Source of the DNA: Kiritimatiellales bacterium
GTDB taxonomy: Bacteria; Verrucomicrobiota; Kiritimatiellia; Kiritimatiellales; Tichowtungiaceae
Assembly (NCBI GenBank): GCA_041656295.1
Contig: JBBADV010000005.1
Location: forward strand, 1-64,000
Reading direction: 5' to 3'
DNA: 64,000 nucleotides
Part shown: positions 33,889 through 41,867 of the stretch, in pieces
How the letters are laid out: every line of letters starts with the position of its first letter
How positions within the stretch are numbered: the first letter of the stretch is position 1
Position numbers and translations under genes: made by a program
The notes under the pieces: generated by a model
Database searches by the model: none
Told to the model about the DNA's origin: nothing
What the model saw: only the letters and a program-made list of their open reading frames with translations

Positions 33889-35350
33889 TACATTTCATAG
33901 ACAAAGCGGACCGGATGCCGTCCGGTTAAAACGGGGACTGCTGGCGCTGTTTTTAACAGCAGTAGTTGTTTTTGTGAGTTCTTCCGCCATAAAGTCTGAA
34001 AAACTGGTGTTCATGGGAGCGGTCATCGGTATTCCGCTGATGATCATACTGTTTAGTCACCCTGTTCGAAGTCTGTATCTGGCTCTGACCGCCTCTTTTA
34101 CTTCGTTGAGCGTCCTGCGCATCAGCTCCTTTTCAGATGCCTCCATTTTCTTCGCTTTTGCGGCGCTGAGCTGTTTTTCATTGATGCTGATGCATCGGGG
34201 CCGCTATGAAAAACAGCCGGGCGACAGGATGTTATTCTCATTTGTAGCCGTTATTTTAGTTCTTATGGCTGCCCGCGGCAGCGGTCTGAAATTTCTCGGC
34301 TCAGCAGTCTGGGGCGGTTCTCCGTATATTCTGGTATTTGCTGCCACCTTTTTTTATCTCTTTTCCCGCCGTCTCCGGGTTACTCGCAGCGGCATTCTAT
34401 GGACGGTCTTTCTTTCGGTATTGCTCGGGGGCGTAAATACGCTTTTCCAGCGCAGAGGATTTTTTGTTGCGATGGAAACAATGAATGAGTTTAGTCAGGT
34501 GCGCCTGAGCTGGGCAATGCCTTTAGCGACCTCGCTGCTGCCTTTGGCGCTGGTGATTCACTGGAAGCGCATCTGGCTGCCGGCTCTTTTGGCTCTTGCG
34601 TCGCTCATGGCGGCTGCCGCTACCGGATTTCGGGGGAGAATTGTCAGTACGGTTTTTTTATGTTTTGTCTTTTTCTATTTTTATGCCGGAAACAGAAAAC
34701 AATATGTTGTGAAGGCGCTGTTTACAGGGCTGCTGCTGTGGGGAGCGATTCTGGCTGCCGCCCCGTTTCTGCCGCTGGGGATGCAGCGCGCAGTCTCGTT
34801 TGTACCCGGCGTCACGGTCAATTTAGCCCAGGCATCCGTGGCTCAGGGTTCCACAGAGTGGCGCTTTGAAATCTGGAAATACTGTCTGCAGCAATTCCCG
34901 GAATACTGGCTGATCGGGCGGGGGATTGCTTTTAATGTCTGGACAACAATCAGTGAACTCGGCGCCCTTGATGTTCAGCTGCAGAACCAGTGGTTCATGT
35001 TTTTGACGCACTCCTATCATAGCGGCCCCCTGACGCTGCTGATCGACTACGGCCTTCCCGGCCTGCTGGTGATGCTGACTGTACACATTTTTTTCATTGT
35101 TAAGTGTTTTAGAATGGGGAAAAACCTCTCCGCTGCATCCACCGTTTTAGAGCGCTTTACGCTCTACTTTATTGCCCTGGTACTCACGCAGATTTTTGCT
35201 TACTGGGTTCTTTTTGGCAAAACGGAATACCTGGCAGTAATTATCTTCGACATGGGGGTGGTGCATATCGCCTATCAATCGGTTTTAGAGGAGAGAGACA
35301 TCGCTCGGCAGGAGCACATAGCCGGCAGCGGAGAAGGTGCAGCCGCATGA
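33881..35350 (+). CDS. O-antigen polymerase/ligase-like membrane protein (candidate Wzy)
   Basis: The protein has 489 aa from the ATG at 33881, overlapping the previous gene by 8 bp. It has about 11 transmembrane segments and a large periplasmic loop near residues 310-385 containing EWRFEIWKYCLQQFPEYWLIGRG and HSYHSGP; this R...W...G.G...H pattern is the mark of the Wzy/WaaL group. It probably polymerises the repeat units in the periplasm. A second member of the group lies at 49.7 kb, so the polymerase and ligase roles may be divided. The stop overlaps the next glycosyltransferase start (ATGA). Confidence 0.82.
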   Translation: MDNTFHRQSGPDAVRLKRGLLALFLTAVVVFVSSSAIKSEKLVFMGAVIGIPLMIILFSHPVRSLYLALTASFTSLSVLRISSFSDASIFFAFAALSCFSLMLMHRGRYEKQPGDRMLFSFVAVILVLMAARGSGLKFLGSAVWGGSPYILVFAATFFYLFSRRLRVTRSGILWTVFLSVLLGGVNTLFQRRGFFVAMETMNEFSQVRLSWAMPLATSLLPLALVIHWKRIWLPALLALASLMAAAATGFRGRIVSTVFLCFVFFYFYAGNRKQYVVKALFTGLLLWGAILAAAPFLPLGMQRAVSFVPGVTVNLAQASVAQGSTEWRFEIWKYCLQQFPEYWLIGRGIAFNVWTTISELGALDVQLQNQWFMFLTHSYHSGPLTLLIDYGLPGLLVMLTVHIFFIVKCFRMGKNLSAASTVLERFTLYFIALVLTQIFAYWVLFGKTEYLAVIIFDMGVVHIAYQSVLEERDIARQEHIAGSGEGAAA

Positions 35351-36306
35351 AGTTCTGGATTGTTACACCCAGTTATAACCAGCTGGAGTGGTTAAAGTGT
35401 TGTGTGGCTTCCGTTGCGGATCAGGCGGCGGGGAGTCATGCAGTTGAGGATTGTTCGCTGCCGGTTGATCAGGAGCTGCCGACAACTCGGCAACAAGACA
35501 ACTTAACAGCGAATCATGCGATCCGCGTGCATCATCATATTCAGGATGCCTGTTCGACCGACGGCACCGTCGAGTTCTTAAAAGAATATATTGCCCGGCA
35601 ACCTGCGACCGGCAGCTACCAGCTGACCTGCGCCAGCGAAGCTGACGGGGGCATGTATGATGCGCTCAACCGGGGCTGGAAGCTGGCTCCTGACGATGTC
35701 GATGTGATCGCCCATCTGAACTGTGATGAGCAGTATCTGCCGAATGCGCTCAGCACTGTTGCCGGGTGTATGAAAAGACATCCGCAGGAGGATGTGGTGC
35801 TGGCGGATATGGTGGTAGTGGATGATCAGGGGGAGTATATCTGCCACCGGCGCAGCTTGAAGCCCTATCGCGTGTTCTCGAAATATTGTTGTGCGGGAAT
35901 GACGGCGACCACATTTCACCGGGCATCTGTCACAAAAGAAAAAAAAGTTTTTTTTGATACGAGCTGGAAAAACTTTGGCGACAAGGTTTGGTATAATGAC
36001 CTGCACCGCGCCGGCTGTACATTTGCGGTTTGTCATGCGCTGGTATCAGTCTTTACGGATACCGGGGAGAATATAAACTGGACAGACGCGGGGCTCCTCG
36101 AAAAAAAACGCTATGAGGATGAGTTCCTGCATGGACGGTCGATCGGCACAACGCTGACGGCCCGTTTATTGGGGTTGAGGCGGGGTATCGCCGAGCTGTT
36201 TCTCGCGCCGCCGGAAAACTATTCCCTGTATCTTAACGGTGATCCGGCCGGACGGGTGATCAAAACAATCAGTCATCCAACCGGATTCTGGCATAAACGG
36301 TGGTAG
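35347..36306 (+). CDS. family 2 glycosyltransferase with a short repeat-like insert
   Basis: A 319-aa GT-A enzyme: N-terminal WIVTPSYNQLEWLKCCVASVADQ, IQDACSTDGTVEFL, and the acceptor region EADGGMYDALNRGW with NCDEQYLP. Between VADQ (about residue 26) and HHHIQDAC (about 62) lies an extra stretch of about 30 residues (AGSHAVEDCSLPVDQELPTT...), absent from usual members. The paralogue at 44.5 kb has a related insert at the same place. It is coupled to the polymerase gene by a 4-bp overlap. Donor is unknown. Confidence 0.87.
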   Translation: MKFWIVTPSYNQLEWLKCCVASVADQAAGSHAVEDCSLPVDQELPTTRQQDNLTANHAIRVHHHIQDACSTDGTVEFLKEYIARQPATGSYQLTCASEADGGMYDALNRGWKLAPDDVDVIAHLNCDEQYLPNALSTVAGCMKRHPQEDVVLADMVVVDDQGEYICHRRSLKPYRVFSKYCCAGMTATTFHRASVTKEKKVFFDTSWKNFGDKVWYNDLHRAGCTFAVCHALVSVFTDTGENINWTDAGLLEKKRYEDEFLHGRSIGTTLTARLLGLRRGIAELFLAPPENYSLYLNGDPAGRVIKTISHPTGFWHKRW

Positions 36307-36379
36307 AAATAATATCAGTTCAGGCGCTGCCGGTCTTTCCGGGTTTATCTGATAGCGGTCGTCGGTCACTTGTCTGCTT

Positions 36380-37729
36380 ATGACTATATCCAATACTATG
36401 TCTGCAGTGCTTACCCGCCTGTTCAGCGCATGGGACCGCGCCAATATCCGCTATCTCGTTTTACGCAATTATGAGCTGCTGCCGGAGCATACAGAGAACG
36501 ATATTGATATTCTGCTGGATCCGGCTCAGCTCCATCCTGCCCGGAAACTGCTGGAACAGGCGGCGCGTCAGGAAGGGTGGACCATTCATAATCTGGGGCA
36601 TTTTTCCTGTACGGCACTCTTCCTCTATAATCTTCAGACCCTGGAGCAGATCCATCTGGATTTGATGTGCGGGGCAAAATGGTATTCGTTTTTCTTTGCA
36701 GATCATTCCCTGATGCTGGAATCCCGCCTGCCGCATAAAAATTTTTTCAGACCCGCACCGGTGCATGAGACCGCTGTCCTTCTCCTGACGCGGCTGCTCT
36801 ATGGCGGCCGTGTCAAAGAAAAATACCGGGAGACGATCAGGCGTTCGGCATCAGACAGCCGTCATGAACTTACTGAAGTGCTCTCTCCCTGGCTGGGCGG
36901 CAGCCTGAGCAGGCGCATTGTTGAACATGCCGCAGCCGGGCAATGGGAAGCCATCGAAGCGCAAGCCGCGATGGTCCGGATAAACGTATTGCTTGCAAAT
37001 TTGCGTCATCCATTACGCCTGGTCCGCTCCATGGTTTCGGATGTTGATCGACTGGTGCGCCGATGGCGCAGTTCTCCGGGGCTGTCTGTTGTTTTTTCCG
37101 GGCCGGACGGATGCGGCAAGAGCAGCGTTGCTGGCGGACTGAAGGTTCGACTGCTTAAAACATTCTATCCGGAACGCACTATCCACTGCCACTGGAAACC
37201 GGTTCCGCAACGAGGAACAACACCTCCGGCCGAAGATCCGCACGGGCAGCCTCCTCGCAACCAAATCATAAGTCTCCTCTATTTCGGATATCACTACGCA
37301 GCGTTTATTTTCGGGTGGTGGCGGTATATCAAACCGGTATTGTTTCGGAACGGATTTGCGGTGATCGACCGCTACTACTATGATTTTTTTGTGGATCAAC
37401 GGCGGTACCGGTTGAGTCTTCCGCCATGGATTGTGCGGCTGGGCTTTATCTTTATAAAAAAACCGGATTTGGTCTTTTGCCTGGATGCAGACCCTGAAAT
37501 TCTTCAGGCCCGTAAACAGGAGGTTTCGTTTGAGGAGTGCCAACGGCAGCGCGAGGCCTATCGTGCATTAGTACAGAAACTGCCGAACGGGCATGTCATT
37601 GATGCCTCACAGCCGCTGGCGGATGTAGTGCGGGATGTGCAAGCGGCGGTTTTGAATTACATGGCGGCCAGAACTGCCGGGAGGATGGCTGTAATGGAGT
37701 GGTGTTACAGGAAAGGAAGCACAAGATAA
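36380..37729 (+). CDS. nucleotidyltransferase-like/thymidylate kinase-like fusion protein
   Basis: A 449-aa two-domain protein. Residues about 15-130 resemble a nucleotidyltransferase-fold substrate domain: LRNYELLPEHTENDIDILLD carries the D-x-D pair. Residues about 230-430 are a P-loop kinase of thymidylate-kinase type: FSGPDGCGKSSVAGGL (Walker A), a DRYYYDFFVDQRRY lid-side segment like the DRY of TMK, and DLVFCLDADPEILQARK. The intact Walker A suggests ATP use. Similar fusions occur in polysaccharide loci without a known reaction. It runs straight into the APH-like kinase gene with no gap. Confidence 0.8.
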   Translation: MTISNTMSAVLTRLFSAWDRANIRYLVLRNYELLPEHTENDIDILLDPAQLHPARKLLEQAARQEGWTIHNLGHFSCTALFLYNLQTLEQIHLDLMCGAKWYSFFFADHSLMLESRLPHKNFFRPAPVHETAVLLLTRLLYGGRVKEKYRETIRRSASDSRHELTEVLSPWLGGSLSRRIVEHAAAGQWEAIEAQAAMVRINVLLANLRHPLRLVRSMVSDVDRLVRRWRSSPGLSVVFSGPDGCGKSSVAGGLKVRLLKTFYPERTIHCHWKPVPQRGTTPPAEDPHGQPPRNQIISLLYFGYHYAAFIFGWWRYIKPVLFRNGFAVIDRYYYDFFVDQRRYRLSLPPWIVRLGFIFIKKPDLVFCLDADPEILQARKQEVSFEECQRQREAYRALVQKLPNGHVIDASQPLADVVRDVQAAVLNYMAARTAGRMAVMEWCYRKGSTR

Positions 37730-38812
37730 ATGCCTGCAGTGGATCAACAGTTAACGTTCATGCTCGCCGGGAAACAGCGTTCTTTTCGGGCAGTGAAACG
37801 GAAAGGAGAGCTGCGCTACATTGCTTCACATGCAAAAGGCAGTTTAAAGGCGTTGAGCTGTTTTGCCGCACCGACTAAGCGGGTCCCCCGGTTATACCTT
37901 AAGCTGATGGGACTCTTTGATTTTAAAATACCCGGTGCAGCAGAAGCGATCGGAATATCTGAATCTTTTCTTGAACAGGCTGCCGCCGCATTAGATACCG
38001 TGCCGGAGCGGGTTGGCATGTATGTCGGTGAACCGACCTCCCGCCGCAAGCTGGTGGTGATCGATACGGGAAAGGAATCCTCCTGGGTTTTAAAAATCGC
38101 AGCCGGAACAGATGCCGATCAGGCAATTCTGAACGAACGAAACAGCCTGGAGCTGTTTTCCGGCTCACCGGATTCCGCCGCCTCGGCTGCCGTTGTACGG
38201 GATATTTTTTTTGATTCCATCAGTATCCCGAAGATACAAGCTGTGCCTCCTGTTTGCGGGCGGGAGGCTCTGCTGGTTGAACGGATCAGGGGCCGGCAGC
38301 TGACGCCAAGGGAGTTTGAAACATTTTTTTTCAAAAACGGCGGGTTTAAACAGCAGGTGTCAGGTTTTAAACGGGAAGAAGAGTTTCCCCGGAGAGGTGC
38401 AGCACTCCCGGAGACGGTGGGCGAGTGGATTGAGCGCAGCGGAGTGCGCGCAGCCGGCCGGCTGAGCCCTCTCATTGCGGCCTGCCGCGAATGCGGCGCC
38501 CTCGATCTTCGCTCACATACCGGAGTTGTGCATGGCGATTTCGCCCCGTGGAATGTCATTCAGCGCACTCCGGCTTCATGTCCGCTCTCCGGTCGCTTAA
38601 AATCTCAAACCGGTGACAGCCGGATGCTGTCTCTGATTGACTGGGAATTCTGCCGCAGCAGCATTCCGCAGATTTTTGATTCCGCCTACGCCTGCTGGTG
38701 TTTTGCAGAATTACTTGATCAGCAAATCAGCTGGATTGACAAAACGTTATGGTATCGGTTGGTTGCACTGGGTGCGTTATGGAAAGAATTGCGTGAGATA
38801 TTGATAAAATAA
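37730..38812 (+). CDS. aminoglycoside-phosphotransferase-fold kinase
   Basis: A 360-aa protein with the APH/choline-kinase catalytic loop VVHGDFAPWNVI (about 263-274) and the metal-binding SLIDWEF (about 301-307); an N-terminal lobe around SWVLKIAAG has the ATP-contact Lys. Substrate is likely a small hydroxylated molecule or sugar. Two stretches look like inserts: FKQQVSGFKREEEFPRRG (about 205-222) and a Ser/Gly-rich piece ASCPLSGRLKSQTGDSR between the catalytic loop and the IDWE motif. It starts on the base after the upstream stop, so the two kinases are probably made together. Confidence 0.78.
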   Translation: MPAVDQQLTFMLAGKQRSFRAVKRKGELRYIASHAKGSLKALSCFAAPTKRVPRLYLKLMGLFDFKIPGAAEAIGISESFLEQAAAALDTVPERVGMYVGEPTSRRKLVVIDTGKESSWVLKIAAGTDADQAILNERNSLELFSGSPDSAASAAVVRDIFFDSISIPKIQAVPPVCGREALLVERIRGRQLTPREFETFFFKNGGFKQQVSGFKREEEFPRRGAALPETVGEWIERSGVRAAGRLSPLIAACRECGALDLRSHTGVVHGDFAPWNVIQRTPASCPLSGRLKSQTGDSRMLSLIDWEFCRSSIPQIFDSAYACWCFAELLDQQISWIDKTLWYRLVALGALWKELREILIK

Positions 38813-38856
38813 TGAGAAATTAAACAGAAAGCGCTCCAGGGGAACACAAAATATTT

Positions 38857-40137
38857 ATGCATGCAACTCAACCAGTAAAACCAACACGTTTACGGGTGCT
38901 GATGTCTGCCTATGCCTGCGAACCTCATAAAGGCTCTGAGCCGGGGGTCGGGTGGAACATGGCTACAGAGATGGCAAAGCATCATGATGTGTGGGTGCTG
39001 ACGCGCACCAATAACCGCGAGGCGATCGGCGCGGAACTGGCAAAACACCCGGTGCCGGGGTTGCATTTTATCTATTATGACCTGCCGATATGGGCACGCT
39101 GGTGGAAAAAGGGCGGCCGGGGTGTGCAGCTTTATTATTACCTTTGGCAGCGGTTCAGCTGGCCGGTAATAAAGTCTGCTCATGCAATACAGCATTTTGA
39201 TCTCACACACCATGTGACATTTGGTAAGTATTGGATTCCAAGCATGCTTCCCAAGCTGCCGGTTCCGTTTGTATGGGGCACAGTCGGGGGCGGAGAATCA
39301 ATGCCTGGCGCTTTTTTCAAGAATCTTCGCTTCAAGGACGCACTGTCTGAATTGAGCCGCGTCATAGCCCGCTGGCTGGGCGAGCATCTCCCCGGCGTTC
39401 GTGCAACGGCACGCCGGAGTGCAATTGCCCTGGCATCCACTCAGGAAACGGCTGCCCGCTTGCAACAACTGGGATGCCGGCGGGTTAAAATTGTGCCTCA
39501 GTGTGCTCTGGCTGTTTCCAGGTGCAAGCACCTGCTCGCACTGCCCGATCCGCCCGCGGATCCCTTGCGATTTATAAGCATAGGCCGCCCGTTGCATTGG
39601 AAGGGGTTTCATCTGGGAATTAAAGCATTTGCTGCAGCCAGCCTGCCGGATGCCGAATATTGGATAATCGCCAATGGAACAAGACGGGAGCGTTTAGAAA
39701 CTCTGGTACACAGCCTGAAAATAGGCGCACGTGTACGTTTCCTTGATAAACTTTCGAGCTTAGAGGACGTCTACGGCGTACTATCCCACTGTCATGTATT
39801 GGTTCACCCAGCGCTTCATGAGGCTTTCGGGAATGTTGTACTGGAAGCGATGGCGGCCGGTCGCCCCGCATTAACGTTGGATCTTGGCGGGCCGGCATTG
39901 CAGGTGAAGAAGGGAGGAGGAATCGCCGTTCCTGTTCACACGCCGGATTCCTCTGTGGCGGCACTGGCTGATGTGATGCGTGAGATAGCAGATAATCCTG
40001 CTGTACTTGCCCGCCTCTCAAAAGAAGCTCGGGAGCAGGTCCAGCGTAATATGACATGGGAAACCCGGATGGCCGATATTTCCAGTGCTTATGGTTATGC
40101 AATGCAGTGTAAAAATGAAGATTCTTCAAGTTCATAA
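38857..40137 (+). CDS. family 4 glycosyltransferase
   Basis: A 426-aa GT-B protein with the N-terminus SAYACEPHKGSEPGVGWNMA (about 23-42), a SEPGVGW variant of the donor-side loop, FDLTHHVTFGKYW, WGTVGGGESMP, then RFISIGRPLHWKGFHLGIKAF opening the C-terminal domain and HPALHEAFGNVVLEAMAAGRPALTLD with E-x7-E. It is likely a retaining transferase of the cytoplasmic assembly line. The 3' end overlaps the next GT4 gene by 23 bp. Family members with this N-terminus are common in Gram-negative polysaccharide loci; donor is unknown. Confidence 0.87.
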   Translation: MHATQPVKPTRLRVLMSAYACEPHKGSEPGVGWNMATEMAKHHDVWVLTRTNNREAIGAELAKHPVPGLHFIYYDLPIWARWWKKGGRGVQLYYYLWQRFSWPVIKSAHAIQHFDLTHHVTFGKYWIPSMLPKLPVPFVWGTVGGGESMPGAFFKNLRFKDALSELSRVIARWLGEHLPGVRATARRSAIALASTQETAARLQQLGCRRVKIVPQCALAVSRCKHLLALPDPPADPLRFISIGRPLHWKGFHLGIKAFAAASLPDAEYWIIANGTRRERLETLVHSLKIGARVRFLDKLSSLEDVYGVLSHCHVLVHPALHEAFGNVVLEAMAAGRPALTLDLGGPALQVKKGGGIAVPVHTPDSSVAALADVMREIADNPAVLARLSKEAREQVQRNMTWETRMADISSAYGYAMQCKNEDSSSS

Positions 40138-41548
40138 CTATTATCAGCAGGCGGGCGGCGAAGATGCGGTCGTGGCGGCAGAGCTTGCTCTGCTGCGCGA
40201 GCGTGGACATGAGGTGATAACTTATTATAAAAACAACAGCGGGATCGTCGATCGCTGTTCGTCTCCGGTTGACGGGGGAGAATCCGGAGGGCAGCAGTCA
40301 GGTCTCGCCATGCGTCATGCGCTTGGTCTTTTGAGCGTTGCGTTCAAGACGGTTTGGAATCGGAAGACATATCGGGAGTTCCGGAAGCTGCTGCACAAAG
40401 AGCAACCGGATGTTGTTCACTGCCACAATACTTTTCCGCTGGTTTCTCCCTCGATCTACTGGGCTTGCGCGCACGCAAAAGTGCCGGTGGTGCAAACGCT
40501 GCATAACTACCGGCTGCTTTGTCTGAATGCCTTTCTTTTTCGCACCACGAAAAGAAGGCATAAAACAGAGCGTACAGGAAGCATCAGCCTGATCCCCGGC
40601 AGCCACCAGCCATCACTGGACAGCTCAATCTGCGAGGCCTGCCTCACAAAGGCGTTTAAATGGCCGGGGGTGCGCTATTCATGTTATCGTGGGTCGAAAG
40701 CCGGCTCACTGGTGGTTGCGATGATGCTGTTCACTCATAAACTGCTGGGAACCTGGACGAAAAAAATAACGGCTTATATTGTACTAACGGAATTTCAAAA
40801 GCAAAAAATGATTGAAGGGGGTCTGCCGGCGGATAAGGTTTTAGTTAAACCTAATTTTATTCAGGTTCCAGGAACAGGGGAGCCGGCAAGAGCAGCGGTT
40901 AAAGCTGCGGCAGCAGATGAAGTGCCGGGAAGAGAACCGCAGTCCACAAGCCTGATTTTTAATGCCCTGGATCGATACGCTCTGTTTGTTGGACGGCTTA
41001 GCCGGGAAAAAGGAGTCCGGATTCTGGTGCGTGCATGGGAGATGTTTCAAAAAACTCATTGCAGCAGTACACACACCGGGGAAACCAGCCGCCATGTTCG
41101 ACTCGTTATTGCCGGCGATGGTCCGGAACGTGATGTTCTTCAGGGATATATGAAAGAATACGGATTAGAGTCTTCAATTCTTTTTGCGGGTAAGTTGCCA
41201 AATCAAGAAGTTCAGCAGTTAATGAAACAGGCTGAGTTCCTTATCTTCTCTTCGGTGTGGCATGAAACGTTCGGTCTTACGTTAATTGAAGCCGGAATCA
41301 ATGCTACACCGGCAATTGTCGCCGATCCCACAGTGACCTCATCGCTCGTACAAGACGGCAAAACAGGAGTATTCTTTTCTCTTGGAGATGAAAAAAATCT
41401 TGCTGATAAAATTGCGTGGGCATTCAACCATTCGGATGAGATGAAGAAGATGGGCGAACGTGCTAAAGAAGATTTTGAGCAGAAGTATTCAGCAGAAGTA
41501 AACTATCAGCAGTTAATTGAAATTTATAAGACAGTTGTGAAGTTGTAA
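40115..41548 (+). CDS. family 4 glycosyltransferase enlarged by inserts
   Basis: The protein has 477 aa from the ATG at 40115 (MKILQVHNYYQQAGGEDAVV); typical homologues with this N-terminus have about 380-400. GT-B landmarks are normal: VHCHNTFPLVSPSIYW, VQTLHNYRLLC, RYALFVGRLSREKGVRILVRAW, LVIAGDGPERD and SVWHETFGLTLIEAGINATP with E-x7-E. Extra low-complexity segments lie at loops: around CSSPVDGGESGGQQSG (about 48-63), around RRHKTERTGSISLIPGS, around KAAAADEVPGREPQSTS (about 263-279) and near HCSSTHTGETSRH (about 318-330). Confidence 0.85.
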   Translation: MKILQVHNYYQQAGGEDAVVAAELALLRERGHEVITYYKNNSGIVDRCSSPVDGGESGGQQSGLAMRHALGLLSVAFKTVWNRKTYREFRKLLHKEQPDVVHCHNTFPLVSPSIYWACAHAKVPVVQTLHNYRLLCLNAFLFRTTKRRHKTERTGSISLIPGSHQPSLDSSICEACLTKAFKWPGVRYSCYRGSKAGSLVVAMMLFTHKLLGTWTKKITAYIVLTEFQKQKMIEGGLPADKVLVKPNFIQVPGTGEPARAAVKAAAADEVPGREPQSTSLIFNALDRYALFVGRLSREKGVRILVRAWEMFQKTHCSSTHTGETSRHVRLVIAGDGPERDVLQGYMKEYGLESSILFAGKLPNQEVQQLMKQAEFLIFSSVWHETFGLTLIEAGINATPAIVADPTVTSSLVQDGKTGVFFSLGDEKNLADKIAWAFNHSDEMKKMGERAKEDFEQKYSAEVNYQQLIEIYKTVVKL

Positions 41549-41867
41549 AAGCGGATGTCCCGTTAAATAAAAAGATCGTTGAATTAATCAAGGAAATGCC
41601 GGGGATACAGCAAGGCCGGCGGATAGTAACAATCAGTGGGCAGAGATCGGTCAGAAAGATATTGGATTGATACCGTTAGCAACAAACAGTACTCCGCGCT
41701 CAGTAACGGAATCCCGAGGAGAAGAAAGAGAGTTCAACGAAAACGCAACGGCGTATGTCATGATGTCTGAAACTGACAACCAACAACCAACAACTGATAA
41801 CTGACAACTGGCAACTGGCAACTGATCTGGTATACCAGATTAATGATTTCACAGTTTTAACAACTCA
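41549..41867. other. 319-bp gap with a possible gene remnant and short repeats
   Basis: The left part keeps an open frame of about 40 codons without a start (41547-41671, containing KKIVELIKEMPGIQ), which looks like a fragment of a lost gene but was not recognised. The right part (about 41767-41826) is made of CAACCAACAACTGATAACTGACAACTGGCAACT-type words, related to the short-repeat family that also occurs inside neighbouring genes. Confidence 0.45.
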
